A DNA stretch of 64,000 nt from JASFYU01 sp045046905 (GCA_045046905.1 JASFYU010000041.1:1-64000); one strand, 5' to 3'. Counted from the first letter of the stretch, positions 52,801 to 60,755 are shown. The notes: generated from the sequence alone by a model not told the origin. Made by a program: numbers and translations.

Positions 52801-55326
52801 TCCTCCTTGAGGCAGGTTGCCGAATACGGCTCCTGATTTAGGCCCGACGGTCGTGAAGCCATCAGGAAACAACAAGGTATATTTATTATTACCCCATCCT
52901 CCTGATGCATTGGCCACAACACGGCCCAAATTACTATTATCACAGGTCATGGCGGTAAGGGTACCACTTAATGAAATGGCCGTAGCAGGTTCAAGAATAT
53001 CGAATGATGCCGTATCGGTACAGCCAGAATCGACATCTGTAACGGTAATGGTATAGGTGCCAGCTCCTGAAGGAGGCAGATCGACTTCACCATTGTTTTG
53101 AGGAGCACTTTCAGGGCTACCATTGATATTGTAGGTATAGTTGTTCGCAAAGCCATCGATTAAGAAAGTTCCGTTACCATCAGTAGCACCTGTACAAACC
53201 CTAAGATCCCCGCCTGATTTCACCCTGGCCCGAATCGAACTAATCAGCGCAGGAGTAAACCCCTCTGTGTAGGTACAATTATTGGCATCTGTTATTTGAA
53301 AAATATAAGAAGTCGTTGTACTCAACCCAATAAATATATCACTACCACCATTATTGATGGTAACCGGACTAATAATCGAATAATTTACGATTGCGAAATT
53401 ACTTGTAGGCGTCAACTGTACGTCAGAAGTACTGGTGATACAATTGATATTACTTTGTGCAAAATCCAAATCGGTAGGCGGATCTACGTCATTAATGGTA
53501 ATCGGGGTCAATTCAAGACGACAACCACCGCCATCTTCGATAATTGGCGTATAGGTACCTGGCCCTAGATTCGGATATGAGGTAATCGCAGTGAAATTGG
53601 CACCATCGATACTGAAGACATATCCACTTCCCGAACCACCTGAAAACGGGCCCGAAAAATCAATTTGTCCGCCGTTGATACCACCACTTCCATCACATGT
53701 CCTATCAGATATTTTTGCTGCCGACCCCGTAATAACACCCACAGTGGTCACTGTAACCGAGGGCAAAGACATTGTACATTGGAAACCCCCTTGTTGGTAC
53801 CTTACCTCAATAGTATTGTAGGTACCTGCAGCTACCGATATTTGAGGGTTGGACTCCCATGGATCCCCGGAATCTGCTCTGAAGGAAAGGTTATATCCAC
53901 GAGCATCGATTATAGTAAAGTTGATTTTTGCACCTCCATTGGAACAAGTTCCATCGATTCCGTTCACGGTAATATCGGGAGGAAGAAGATTTTCGACATT
54001 TGAAGATGCCGGAATGGTACAACCATTACTATCGGTAATAATAAAGTCATACGTACCAGGACCGCTTACCGTATAGATTGTAGATCCGGAGTACGAAGGT
54101 TGCGCCGATCCACCATTTACGGTAAACGTATAGGGAGCAGATCCTCCTGTCGTATTTACGATAATATCAACATCGGTAATCGTTGAACAACCAAAACTAC
54201 TATTGACTTCCGTTGAGGCATCCAAAGCAGACAGACCATTACCGATAATAATAGGACTACCACCCGTATCAAGATTCTGTCTTGGCGGGTCGATGCCGTT
54301 CAATAGATCCCCAGTACATTGTTGGGTCTCTACCTGTACAATATAAGTGCCGAATCCGACAGCCGAGAAGATATATGGATTATCAGGAATAAAGGCCGTA
54401 AACTCTTGGGCCACGCCGCCGCTATCCAACAAAGTATACTTATAGGGTCCAGGAACATTGTTGGCCGTTACGGTAATGCTTCCCGTATCACCACTGCATT
54501 GGGCATCGGTAAAAGTAACATCAATATCAATATCTAATTGGTCAATGGTTATGGGCTCATACGGATATTCACAGGTATTGGCCGTATTTTTTAATCGTGC
54601 CTTAACAATATAGGTGCCAGAAGATAGGTTAGCGAAGATAGGCCCTTGCCAAGGTCCGAAACCGCCGCCGTTATCTATACTATACTCGTAGGCACTAGAA
54701 AGGTTAGTAATCTGTATTCGCCCGGGAACACCACAGATAAAATCGTTTTTAACAAAGGTTTGGGTAATAGTACTTTTCTTGACTTCGAAATAGTAGGCTT
54801 GCCCATCAACAACAACGCGAAACTCGGCGCCTGTACCCGCCGGAATGCTACTGGCATCCAAAAGGTAAGTGGCTCCTGTGCCAACCGTGGTGTAGCAAGA
54901 CGGTGTGGTATTCGGGCAGGGTGTGGCGAGATCAGGCGAACATGCCCCCCCTAATACTTGCCATTGTACCGTGGAGTAAGATCCGGACAAGGAAATTATA
55001 CGATCATCTGAATCTCCACAAAGATTAAACAAGGCGATGGTACTACCGTCATTTGCACAACCATTTGTATCATCAGACCCTTGAATGGGTGTGATAAAGA
55101 CCAGAGCTGTGACAAGATTGTTCCGTACCCCAGTTTTCTTGAGGATAAGAGGTTCGGCTTTGTTGCTAGAATCAACTGTAGTTTCCGAATTGACATCGTC
55201 GAAGACCGAAGTAACTTCTGTAATAAAATGATAGACTCTTGTATGTGCTACTGCCGACGTACAAACTACTGAGAACATTATCAACAGCAGAGCATACAAA
55301 ATATGCCTTTGTTTTTTTGGGAGCAT
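46870..55326 (-). CDS. Giant SprB-repeat protein with T9SS type B sorting domain
   Basis: 2818 aa. Signal sequence (ILYALLLIMFSVVCTSAVAH) near residues 9-28. By eye about 29 imperfect repeats of 75-110 residues span ~180-2730. Each has an early Cys (as in ISCNGDDDGSIDI), a GG..PY.Y core, a GxY.V.V.D strand and a closing GC, so most repeats carry a Cys pair. These are SprB-type Ig-like repeats. The last ~85 residues (IPNFFTPNGDGKNDVW, KIYDRYGRVV, GNYEGSELPTGDYWYVV) are the gliding-motility-associated C-terminal domain, i.e. a type B T9SS sorting signal. The product should be a long surface filament or adhesin. It is monocistronic; no PorP/SprF-like partner gene is adjacent. Confidence 0.93.
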   Translation of the reverse strand: MLPKKQRHILYALLLIMFSVVCTSAVAHTRVYHFITEVTSVFDDVNSETTVDSSNKAEPLILKKTGVRNNLVTALVFITPIQGSDDTNGCANDGSTIALFNLCGDSDDRIISLSGSYSTVQWQVLGGACSPDLATPCPNTTPSCYTTVGTGATYLLDASSIPAGTGAEFRVVVDGQAYYFEVKKSTITQTFVKNDFICGVPGRIQITNLSSAYEYSIDNGGGFGPWQGPIFANLSSGTYIVKARLKNTANTCEYPYEPITIDQLDIDIDVTFTDAQCSGDTGSITVTANNVPGPYKYTLLDSGGVAQEFTAFIPDNPYIFSAVGFGTYIVQVETQQCTGDLLNGIDPPRQNLDTGGSPIIIGNGLSALDASTEVNSSFGCSTITDVDIIVNTTGGSAPYTFTVNGGSAQPSYSGSTIYTVSGPGTYDFIITDSNGCTIPASSNVENLLPPDITVNGIDGTCSNGGAKINFTIIDARGYNLSFRADSGDPWESNPQISVAAGTYNTIEVRYQQGGFQCTMSLPSVTVTTVGVITGSAAKISDRTCDGSGGINGGQIDFSGPFSGGSGSGYVFSIDGANFTAITSYPNLGPGTYTPIIEDGGGCRLELTPITINDVDPPTDLDFAQSNINCITSTSDVQLTPTSNFAIVNYSIISPVTINNGGSDIFIGLSTTTSYIFQITDANNCTYTEGFTPALISSIRARVKSGGDLRVCTGATDGNGTFLIDGFANNYTYNINGSPESAPQNNGEVDLPPSGAGTYTITVTDVDSGCTDTASFDILEPATAISLSGTLTAMTCDNSNLGRVVANASGGWGNNKYTLLFPDGFTTVGPKSGAVFGNLPQGGTYTLTVEDVEGCTDTFDFDLTPLSAPAIAIDAGASDYCYVAGPGATIAVTSTAGSAPLASHQYRVNGGTLQISPVFTGLVPGNYTVEIVDGNNCRDTITVTINPQLRVNTSIETEIPCGGAPGQIRVQVLGGYTSGPGPKQYEISFNGGAFGASIPLTSNSFLYDTTVAGDYVFRVTDNENCIALSNPISLNPPIAIDPATVSTTPVSCGNTDNGIVTIIPDATSGIPPYEISFNGGPFSSQTVYSNLAVGTYPFIVRDARGCETLPADAIISLSAVAPPDAVVSPTLASCSTGIVEGSIEVTAVVGGTPDYTYILQDQFGIELSRIGPTASTTESFLNLVPGIYTVVTIDALGCRDIDTVAVVQATLTVVPDPVVPVCTITGFSNTVEIFGGVGPFLIRLENDPLAPVTPNIPPRRHTFSGLQYGVTYTVEVTDLGTACIYLVEIPPVDGPTTLDVTASSTAGYCDTNRFGQIVYDVIGFAPGSDLIIELLNTDDGTRITLESPTNVSPTHSGAYEALPGNYQIIVTNLTDNCTDAVRIIIDQNLPAIDILDLTPANCNANGSITVQGSGGAGGPYTFAFMVSGSLPAPADFDTVTTFFAPDGSYDVFVKDSSGCTSFAIAEIIPLDPPLSAPTFIVENQCDVTSTSFDILVSVSGTVNTPRFTLGGDEQLGIFNGGTGRYEYTFNVSTPGDYIVDVIDANGCTGQGTATVYDFLSASGGFTTDPSCNAADGEITITTNGGSGDFSFQLQDSGGIPIGVANNTGVFSGLGPGSYKVLATDNIVFDGTIFCFFLVDNINMDAVVAPIILPTTPQDISCNGDDDGSIDIILQAGTDTDSPIDYRLLDFVTRVLISNNNSGSFSGLSPGTYEVEVVSSRNCIDLSGPLLIAEPPVFTISASAPDFTCEPGANRFSSTTLTTTITNPGTPGNYRYSISGFSNYQTGSTFEIIDDGNIQNITVYAIDDKGCEATASVTINPPTDVIPTIVQVDPLNCRDLERVRIEVSGTADFTVTTISAMVVPAVTNSLGNNYVDVFLPASGDYLFEVQDNEPGGCTYPMPKHTVIATIAPTVVINETKPVSCFGASDGEMSIEVTDYTGVYTYNVYSGSDPGKTTVLATASLDTANNPETILGLPGGNFFVEVVSTAIPFCSGDSNVETIRSPNGALDVTAIEVGNVGCNEDMGHIEATGVNGWDNAAYQYRLLRDDGLGYIEIVPLGATNIFQTLPSGDYRVEVRDVEACLDTFDITLAPIPAIQVGIREPQALVCPNGNNAILEAYDPTTGDINTATAGASGGFLGAGYNYRILYLNSNNNTDIASTSGLQNSPTFMGTSGGYISGGWYAIEVSSSFDCIGVSIPYFVDPPPPIEPKLVQTKVPGCGGMGEMRLGIENPDASFAYEYLQLENGIVIGTYTDMVGTSILIPGVAGITYQFDVRKKNASNTCLAVRSNGITMTDATGITLLPNLPDDISCASELDGRIESFINGGVGDNMFYLYSGDPVDAFSPAATATLVRGPQGDGTFEGLSEGADYYIAVTSGANCSDIAGPFEIVRPAPIVFTASSSPVTCTGEEDGTIIVEVSNGGVGLIQFAIAPNFSEFFSDPANPGTYTFDELAAGDYEILIQDQNGCFEKDVITVAEPEEIRVINVSSSPETCIGFEDGAAQLTITGGTPFVDPLTFVQYYETKLVGPNSDGSEVFVRNDNLYFDGLLGGETYFVFIQDANLCSTDVLVAIVIGVNLTAEPIVQYGCEGIFPNSTVTVQMQDTSLTPELLFALDPLDPTDAITALAGVDTTWGDLPAGNHTVYIFHENGCTNFVEFSIDVYDPLTLEAVKTGPNELTATAQGGYGGYEYFFQGESYGSETVFTTNESGNVSVRVVDQNGCVAIVTIPFEFTGMLEIPNFFTPNGDGKNDVWSPKNRDYFPNIEVKIYDRYGRVVALLNQVTNWNGNYEGSELPTGDYWYVVNANDKSKIRYVGHFTLYR

Positions 55327-55460
55327 AGGTTAAGTCAATTTTATATAAAAACACACAGATTTGGGGAATCGGTATATTTTTTGGAGTAATTGTTTATACT
55401 TATATTTTCTCTTTATCTTTATGCTTTAAAGCATTCTTTATAAATTTTTAACGTTCGAAT

Positions 55461-56582
55461 ATGAAAAAAAGTATTATATACATCTGCTTAATCGTTGTAA
55501 CGCTTAGTTCTTCTTGCGCGCAGAAGCCTGAAAATCAGGTAAATATTCCATCCTCAGAGCCTTTTTCGGCAGAGCTCTTTATCGATGACATAGCGATTCC
55601 ATGGGGTATGGCGTTCCTTCCTGATGGCAGCATGCTTATTACAGAAAAATCAGGAGACCTCCTGCATTTTAAAAATGGAAAAAAAGATACAATCTCGAAT
55701 ACTCCCGAGGTATATACTAGAGGACAGGGAGGATTGTTAGATATAAAACTTCATCCTGATTATAAGAACAACGGATGGATATATCTCAGCTATTCCTCTT
55801 CGGACGGCGATGAAAAAGGGGGCCACACCGCTATTATTCGAGCGAAGCTCATAGACAATGCGCTTACTGATTCAGAATTACTGTACAAGGCGTCACCAAA
55901 TACCACAAAAGGGCAGCATTTTGGTTCGAGAATCGAATTTGATAATTTGGGCTACCTATATTTTTCAATTGGCGAAAGAGGCGCACGTGATGAAAATCCG
56001 CAGGATATTTCTCGAGACGGAGGAAAAATATATCGATTATATGACGATGGTAGAATTCCTGAAGACAACCCATTCGTGGGAACCGATGGCGCCAAAAGCG
56101 CGATTTACAGTTATGGCCACAGAAACCCCCAAGGCATGGCAAAGCACCCCAATACGGGTGCAATATGGGTGAATGAACATGGGCCTCAGGGCGGTGACGA
56201 AATCAATATTATTGAAAAAGGAGCTAATTATGGCTGGCCTTTAGTTACCTACGGCATTAATTATAGTGGCACACCCATAACGGATATCACCGAAATGGAA
56301 GGCACAGAACAGCCCATTCATTATTGGGTTCCTTCTATCGCACCCAGTGGAATGGCCTTTATCACTTCTGATAAATACACCGATTGGAAGGGCAGCCTTT
56401 TGGTAGGTTCATTAAAATTTCAATATTTGGAACTGCTGAAAATGGATGGTAACAAAGTCATAAAACGCGAAAAAATCTTGGCCGATAAAGGTCGTGTACG
56501 CAACGTAAAACAAGGACCAGACGGTTTAATCTATGTTGCCGTAGAAGGAAAGGGTATTTATAAATTAGTGCCTAAAAATTAA
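55461..56582 (+). CDS. PQQ-dependent sugar dehydrogenase-like lipoprotein (GSDH family)
   Basis: 373 aa. Signal with a lipobox-like SSSCAQ near residue 20. A six-bladed propeller of the soluble glucose dehydrogenase/Yli-type family (PF07995) follows: IPWGMAFLPDGSMLITEKSG at ~47-66, GQGGLLDIKLHPDY, FGSRIEFDNLGYLYFSIGER, GHRNPQGMAKHP (family His), VNEHGPQGGDEINII and the closing GPDGLIYVAVEGKG. It would oxidise an aldose or related sugar in the periplasm using PQQ. The cytochrome c gene 26 nt downstream is a likely electron acceptor. Whether the organism makes PQQ cannot be judged here. Confidence 0.9.
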   Translation: MKKSIIYICLIVVTLSSSCAQKPENQVNIPSSEPFSAELFIDDIAIPWGMAFLPDGSMLITEKSGDLLHFKNGKKDTISNTPEVYTRGQGGLLDIKLHPDYKNNGWIYLSYSSSDGDEKGGHTAIIRAKLIDNALTDSELLYKASPNTTKGQHFGSRIEFDNLGYLYFSIGERGARDENPQDISRDGGKIYRLYDDGRIPEDNPFVGTDGAKSAIYSYGHRNPQGMAKHPNTGAIWVNEHGPQGGDEINIIEKGANYGWPLVTYGINYSGTPITDITEMEGTEQPIHYWVPSIAPSGMAFITSDKYTDWKGSLLVGSLKFQYLELLKMDGNKVIKREKILADKGRVRNVKQGPDGLIYVAVEGKGIYKLVPKN

Positions 56583-56608
56583 CCAAGAACAAGGGTCAAA
56601 CCATTCCT

Positions 56609-57010
56609 ATGAAAATATTTCTTATAACCTATGTGCTTGCAGTTATAACGTTTTCTGCATTCTTTTTTCAGGATTCAGATCTAGAAAAAAGCATGCAACG
56701 CGGTAGTGAAATCTATATCGATTTCTGTATCACCTGCCATTTAAGTAAAGGCGAGGGTGTTGAGCATACGTTTCCTCCCCTAGCGAAATCAGACTACCTG
56801 ATAAAAAATCGAGAAGCCAGTATAAGGGGCGTTAAATATGGCCAACAAGGTGAAATTATCATAAATGGTGTCACCTACAATAGCGCTATGCCATCTCCGG
56901 GTCTTGAAGATGAAGAAGTTGCCGATGTAATGAACTACATTCTCAATTCTTGGGGTAATTCCGCTGATAAAATGGTAAGCTTAAAAGAGGTCCGGGGTAT
57001 TCAAAAATAG
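56609..57010 (+). CDS. Class I cytochrome c
   Basis: A 133-aa exported protein. A short N-terminal hydrophobic segment (FLITYVLAVITFSAFFF) precedes a mono-heme domain with CITCH (heme binding) near residue 41 and a distal Met in NSAMPSPGLEDEEVADVMNY. It follows the sugar dehydrogenase gene and probably passes its electrons to a terminal oxidase. Its stop lies only 3 nt from the convergent murQ stop, leaving no room for a terminator between them. Confidence 0.9.
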   Translation: MKIFLITYVLAVITFSAFFFQDSDLEKSMQRGSEIYIDFCITCHLSKGEGVEHTFPPLAKSDYLIKNREASIRGVKYGQQGEIIINGVTYNSAMPSPGLEDEEVADVMNYILNSWGNSADKMVSLKEVRGIQK

Positions 57011-57013
57011 AAG

Positions 57014-57823
57014 TTACCGACCTGCATCCAAGGCTTTTTTTACGGATCCATGCTTTTCAAGCAATTCCTTGGCTACGTCATATTCAATGCCCAGTCCTTC
57101 GACAACATATCGAACTCCACGGTCCACCAATTTGGTGTTACTTAATTGCATATTCACCATCTTGTTGCCCTTCACTCGCCCAATTTTTATCATCAAGGCC
57201 GTAGAAATCATATTGAGTACCAATTTTTGTGAAGTTCCACTTTTCATACGAGTGCTTCCGGTAACAAATTCAGGACCTACATTGACCTCAATAGCAATAT
57301 CAGCAATCTGTGCTAAAGGAGACCCGTGATTATTAGTAATACCTGCCGTAAGCAGTCCATTCTTCTTGGCGTCGGCCATAGCTCCAAGAACATAAGGCGT
57401 TGTTCCTGATGCCGCAATGCCCACGACCACATCCTTCGAATTGATTTCATGCAGTAGTAAATCTTTCCATGCCTGCTGGCTATCGTCCTCGGCATGCTCA
57501 ACAGATTTACGTATAGCAACATCGCCTCCTGCAATCAAACCAATGACCCGCGTATGCGGTATGCCATAGGTCGGAGGTATTTCAGAGGCATCTAATATCC
57601 CCAATCTACCGCTGGTTCCTGCACCAATATAAAATAGCCGCCCTCCTGTCTTGAAACGTTCCGCCAGAGCATCGACTAATTCTGTGATTTGAGGAATAAC
57701 CAATGCCACAGCCTTAGCCACTTTTTCATCCTCTTCGTTTATTTTTATCAAAATAGACGATGTATTCATTTGCTCCAAATCATCATGATTTGAAGGTGTT
57801 TCGGTAATTTTTTTGTATTCCAT
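57014..57823 (-). CDS. murQ: N-acetylmuramic acid 6-phosphate etherase
   Basis: A 269-aa cytosolic SIS-fold lyase that cleaves the D-lactyl ether of MurNAc-6-phosphate to give GlcNAc-6-phosphate. GAGTSGRLGILDASEIPPTYG (near 69-88, split here for length) is the family signature with the catalytic Glu. KSVEHAEDDSQQAW carries the second acidic residue, and GPEFVTGSTRMKSGTSQK is the sugar-phosphate site. Slightly short at the C terminus compared with E. coli MurQ (298 aa), but complete in the Bacteroidota form. It lies 5 nt downstream of a DeoR regulator gene, in one operon. Confidence 0.95.
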   Translation of the reverse strand: MEYKKITETPSNHDDLEQMNTSSILIKINEEDEKVAKAVALVIPQITELVDALAERFKTGGRLFYIGAGTSGRLGILDASEIPPTYGIPHTRVIGLIAGGDVAIRKSVEHAEDDSQQAWKDLLLHEINSKDVVVGIAASGTTPYVLGAMADAKKNGLLTAGITNNHGSPLAQIADIAIEVNVGPEFVTGSTRMKSGTSQKLVLNMISTALMIKIGRVKGNKMVNMQLSNTKLVDRGVRYVVEGLGIEYDVAKELLEKHGSVKKALDAGR

Positions 57824-57828
57824 AGTTA

Positions 57829-58578
57829 TTATAATAGCTGAATATCGTGATTTCTAAAAAGATCCAAAAGTTTATTTTGAGGGTCTAACTCTGTAATCAT
57901 TGTATTTATGGCATTAATGTCGCAAGTCTTATATCGGTGTTGAGAGTTTAGTTTTTCAGATATGGATAAAAGAACAGTTTTCTTGGAAGATTTTATGACC
58001 GCCTTCTTCACTTGTACAATGTCCCAATCAAATTCGGTCAAACCATAAAAAGAATCTACATAACCCGTTCCGATAAAACTATAATCAACTCGTATTTCCG
58101 AAAGATTATGTATCGCATTGGCACCAATGGTAATTTGCGCATCCTTGGCGATTTTGCCTCCGATAAAAATTACAGTCACATTGGCCTTATTGGATAGTTC
58201 CATAGCTACCGGAAGGCTTAGAGTAAAACAGGTCAGCTCAAGATCTGCAGGAATCAATCGCACCAACTCCAGGCAAGTAGTACCACCGTCAATAAAAATC
58301 ACGCCGCCATCCTTCAAAAGTGTAATTGCTTTTTCGGCGATCTTCATCTTTTGATCCAAGGCGTAAACATTCGTGTTTCTAACATTATTAGTAGTAAAAC
58401 CCAAAGAAATAGCCCCACCATGTACCTTTCTAAGCTTGTTTTCCGCATCAAGCTCCTTTACATCTCTTCTTACGGTATCTATAGATACATCAAGGGTTTC
58501 CGCTATATCAGTCAATAATATACGATTGTGAAGTTCCACTTCACCCAATATGGTCTGTTGTCTTTCTTCTTTTAACAT
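57829..58578 (-). CDS. DeoR/GlpR-family transcriptional repressor
   Basis: 249 aa. N-terminal winged helix (RILLTDIAETLDVSIDTVRR then DVKELDAENKLRKVHGGA, the DeoR signature) and a C-terminal sugar-phosphate sensor (~75-230; GGVIFIDGGTTCLELVRLIP, IGGKIAKDAQITIG, FIGTGYVDSFYGLTEFD). The inducer is likely an amino-sugar phosphate. It is divergent from the nagB fusion gene; the 227-nt gap holds paired tandem repeats at 58633-58703 that look like its operator. It probably regulates both arms. Confidence 0.92.
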   Translation of the reverse strand: MLKEERQQTILGEVELHNRILLTDIAETLDVSIDTVRRDVKELDAENKLRKVHGGAISLGFTTNNVRNTNVYALDQKMKIAEKAITLLKDGGVIFIDGGTTCLELVRLIPADLELTCFTLSLPVAMELSNKANVTVIFIGGKIAKDAQITIGANAIHNLSEIRVDYSFIGTGYVDSFYGLTEFDWDIVQVKKAVIKSSKKTVLLSISEKLNSQHRYKTCDINAINTMITELDPQNKLLDLFRNHDIQLL

Positions 58579-58632
58579 GTAAATACGCTTACAAAGGCAT
58601 TAAAAAACAAAGATAGTAAATAAATCATCATG

Positions 58633-58703
58633 CCGTTTTATACCGTTTTAATTTTAATTTTAGATTATCAAATCTTCAATAAAGCATAAAACAGCATAAA
58701 ACA
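58633..58703. promoter_or_regulatory. Candidate DeoR operator: two inverted pairs of 10-nt tandem repeats
   Basis: On the plus strand CCGTTTTATACCGTTTTAAT (58633-58652) contains two CCGTTTTA units 10 nt apart. At 58684-58703 GCATAAAACAGCATAAAACA contains two GCATAAAACA units, also 10 nt apart, and its complement reads TGTTTTATGCTGTTTTATGC. So the two pairs share GTTTTAT..NGTTTTA and face each other, spaced by about 31 nt. Helical-turn-spaced direct repeats are typical of DeoR-family operators. The position between divergent murQ-deoR and nagB genes fits. Confidence 0.72.
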
Positions 58704-58737
58704 TAGCAAAAAGCAGCAAATTTAAAGTATTATTGCA

Positions 58738-58745
58738 TATATTTG
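58738..58745 (+). promoter_or_regulatory. Probable -7 box of the nagB fusion gene
   Basis: TATATTTG matches TAnnTTTG and lies 61 nt upstream of the preferred ATG (58806) and 34 nt after the operator repeats. No TTG element at the usual distance is seen, in keeping with a regulated promoter. Confidence 0.5.
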
Positions 58746-58805
58746 CTTCGATTCACATATATACTCATCAGAACATATCTTTTTAGGTACGAGCCCATTA
58801 AAAGC

Positions 58806-60755
58806 ATGAAAACAGAAGCGAAACTATTTATGAAAAAAAAGTCAGGTAAAAACAGAATCGATATTTCATATAAGCCGATAGGGCAATTTGAAGAAACACG
58901 TTTTGAAAAAATTCACAATGTGATCTTTTCAAATTCCAATGAAGGTTCGATTAGGGTTGCACAGGAGATAGCCGAGCTTATAAAAGCGAAGCAATCGCTG
59001 AATCAATCGTGCATATTAGGTTTGGCGACAGGTTCATCTCCAATTCGGGTTTATGAAGAATTGGTCAGAATGCATCAAGAAGATGGTTTGAGTTTTGCTA
59101 ATGTAGTCACCTTTAACCTAGATGAATATCTGCCCATGGATAAAGAGAACAGGCAAAGTTATTTTTATTTCATGCACGAGCATTTATTCAATCATATTGA
59201 CATATTACCTGATAACATTCATGTACCAGATGGTAAAACATCTAGTGAATCGGTCGTAGAATATTGTTTGGACTATGAAAAAAAGATAAAAAAATACGGT
59301 GGTCTAGATTTTCAACTTTTAGGAATAGGCAGAACGGGACATGTGGGCTTCAACGAACCAGGCTCTCATTACAATTCGGGTACACGGGTGATTACTTTGG
59401 ATCACATAACGCGAGTAGATGCCGCACCTTCTTTTTTGGGTATCGATAATGTTCCAAGGAAAGCCATTACTATGGGTATTGCTACGGTAAGAAGTGCAAA
59501 AAGAATAGTATTACTCGGCTGGGGGCAAAACAAGGCCCAGATAATCAAACAGACCATCGAGGGCGATATTTCGTCTCATGTACCCGCAACCTACCTTCAA
59601 GAACACAATAATTGCACTTTCGTATTGGATGTTAGTGCCGGTAGCGAACTAACACGAAATAAGACACCTTGGCTTGTAGAATCCTGTGAATGGACCAAAG
59701 ACCTCACAGCCAAAGCCATAGTGTGGTTATGCGGCGAAACGGGAAAAACAATCCTAAGCCTTACCGACAAAGATTACAATGACAATGGCATGTCAGGCCT
59801 ATTGACTTTGGAAGATTCTTACGATTTGAACATAGAAATGTTCAATCGACTTCAGCATAGCATCACCGGTTGGCCAGGAGGCAAACCCAATGCCGATGAT
59901 ACGAGCAGGCCTGAACGGGCGTTACCCGCTAAAAAGAAGGTCATTATTTTCAGCCCTCACCCTGATGACGATGTCATTTCTATGGGAGGAACCTTCGACA
60001 GGTTGGTAGAACAAGGCCATGAGGTACATATCGTATACCAAACATCTGGGAATATTGCGGTTTCAGATACAGAAGCCCGAAAATTTGCGGAAATATCAAA
60101 AAGAATACACCCTTCAGAAGAAGCCCAGGTCATCATAGACTTTATTAAAGAAAAAAAGGAAAGCAGTTTTGACTCTAAAGAAGTGCGCCTTTTAAAAGGA
60201 AATATCAGAAGAGGCGAATCCTATGCAGCCACAAGATATATGGGATTAGAAGATGCTAATGTTCATTTCTTAGACCTGCCTTTTTATGAAACGGGTACCA
60301 TCAAAAAGAAAAGTCTATCCGAAGAGGATATTGAAATTATGATAGATATTATCAAAAAAATAAAGCCACATCAAATATATGCCGCCGGTGACTTGGCCGA
60401 CCCCCACGGCACCCATAAGGTTTGTTTAGATGCTGTTTTTGAGTCTCTAAAGCGCTTAAAAAAAGAACCCTTTATGAAAGATTGCTGGCTTTGGTTATAT
60501 AGGGGGGCATGGCACGAATGGGGCATCAATGAAATTGAAATGGCGGTTCCCATGAGCCCAGGCCAAGTATTAAAAAAACGTTTTGCTATTTTTTGCCACC
60601 AATCACAAAAAGACGGGGTTATGTTCCAAGGCAATGATTCAAGAGAATTCTGGATGAGAGCCGAAGAACGCAATAAAGACACCGCAGCAAGGTATAAGGC
60701 TCTTGGCCTATCGGATTATGCCGCTATGGAAGCTTTTGTACGTTATAAATTCTAA
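58806..60755 (+). CDS. nagB: Glucosamine-6-phosphate deaminase fused to PIG-L/LmbE deacetylase
   Basis: About 649 aa. The ATG at 58806 (MKTEAKLFMKKK) is preferred; the frame is open from TTG 58743, but that codon overlaps the -7 box. The N-terminal ~270 residues are NagB: LGLATGSSPIRVYEEL near 72, TFNLDEYLPMDKENRQSY near 101, and GIGRTGHVGFNEPGS near 171. The C-terminal ~270 residues are a PIG-L/LmbE deacetylase with IFSPHPDDDVISMGGT near 383 (zinc HPDD) and DLADPHGTHKVC near 530. The fusion could deacetylate an N-acetylated sugar phosphate and then convert GlcN-6-P to Fru-6-P, replacing NagA, which is absent here. The second activity is inference. Confidence 0.9.
   Translation: MKTEAKLFMKKKSGKNRIDISYKPIGQFEETRFEKIHNVIFSNSNEGSIRVAQEIAELIKAKQSLNQSCILGLATGSSPIRVYEELVRMHQEDGLSFANVVTFNLDEYLPMDKENRQSYFYFMHEHLFNHIDILPDNIHVPDGKTSSESVVEYCLDYEKKIKKYGGLDFQLLGIGRTGHVGFNEPGSHYNSGTRVITLDHITRVDAAPSFLGIDNVPRKAITMGIATVRSAKRIVLLGWGQNKAQIIKQTIEGDISSHVPATYLQEHNNCTFVLDVSAGSELTRNKTPWLVESCEWTKDLTAKAIVWLCGETGKTILSLTDKDYNDNGMSGLLTLEDSYDLNIEMFNRLQHSITGWPGGKPNADDTSRPERALPAKKKVIIFSPHPDDDVISMGGTFDRLVEQGHEVHIVYQTSGNIAVSDTEARKFAEISKRIHPSEEAQVIIDFIKEKKESSFDSKEVRLLKGNIRRGESYAATRYMGLEDANVHFLDLPFYETGTIKKKSLSEEDIEIMIDIIKKIKPHQIYAAGDLADPHGTHKVCLDAVFESLKRLKKEPFMKDCWLWLYRGAWHEWGINEIEMAVPMSPGQVLKKRFAIFCHQSQKDGVMFQGNDSREFWMRAEERNKDTAARYKALGLSDYAAMEAFVRYKF

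Noticed and set aside
46993..55272. Many open frames opposite the giant T9SS gene
   Set aside because: They are short, mutually overlapping, lack recognisable domains and are antisense shadows of one long repetitive coding sequence.
35274..55461. Identical 15-nt sequence CGTTCGAATATGAAA around the start codons of the DUF4159 gene and the sugar dehydrogenase gene
   Set aside because: Only two occurrences, with ATGAAA being common at starts and TTCGAA a short palindrome; chance is adequate.
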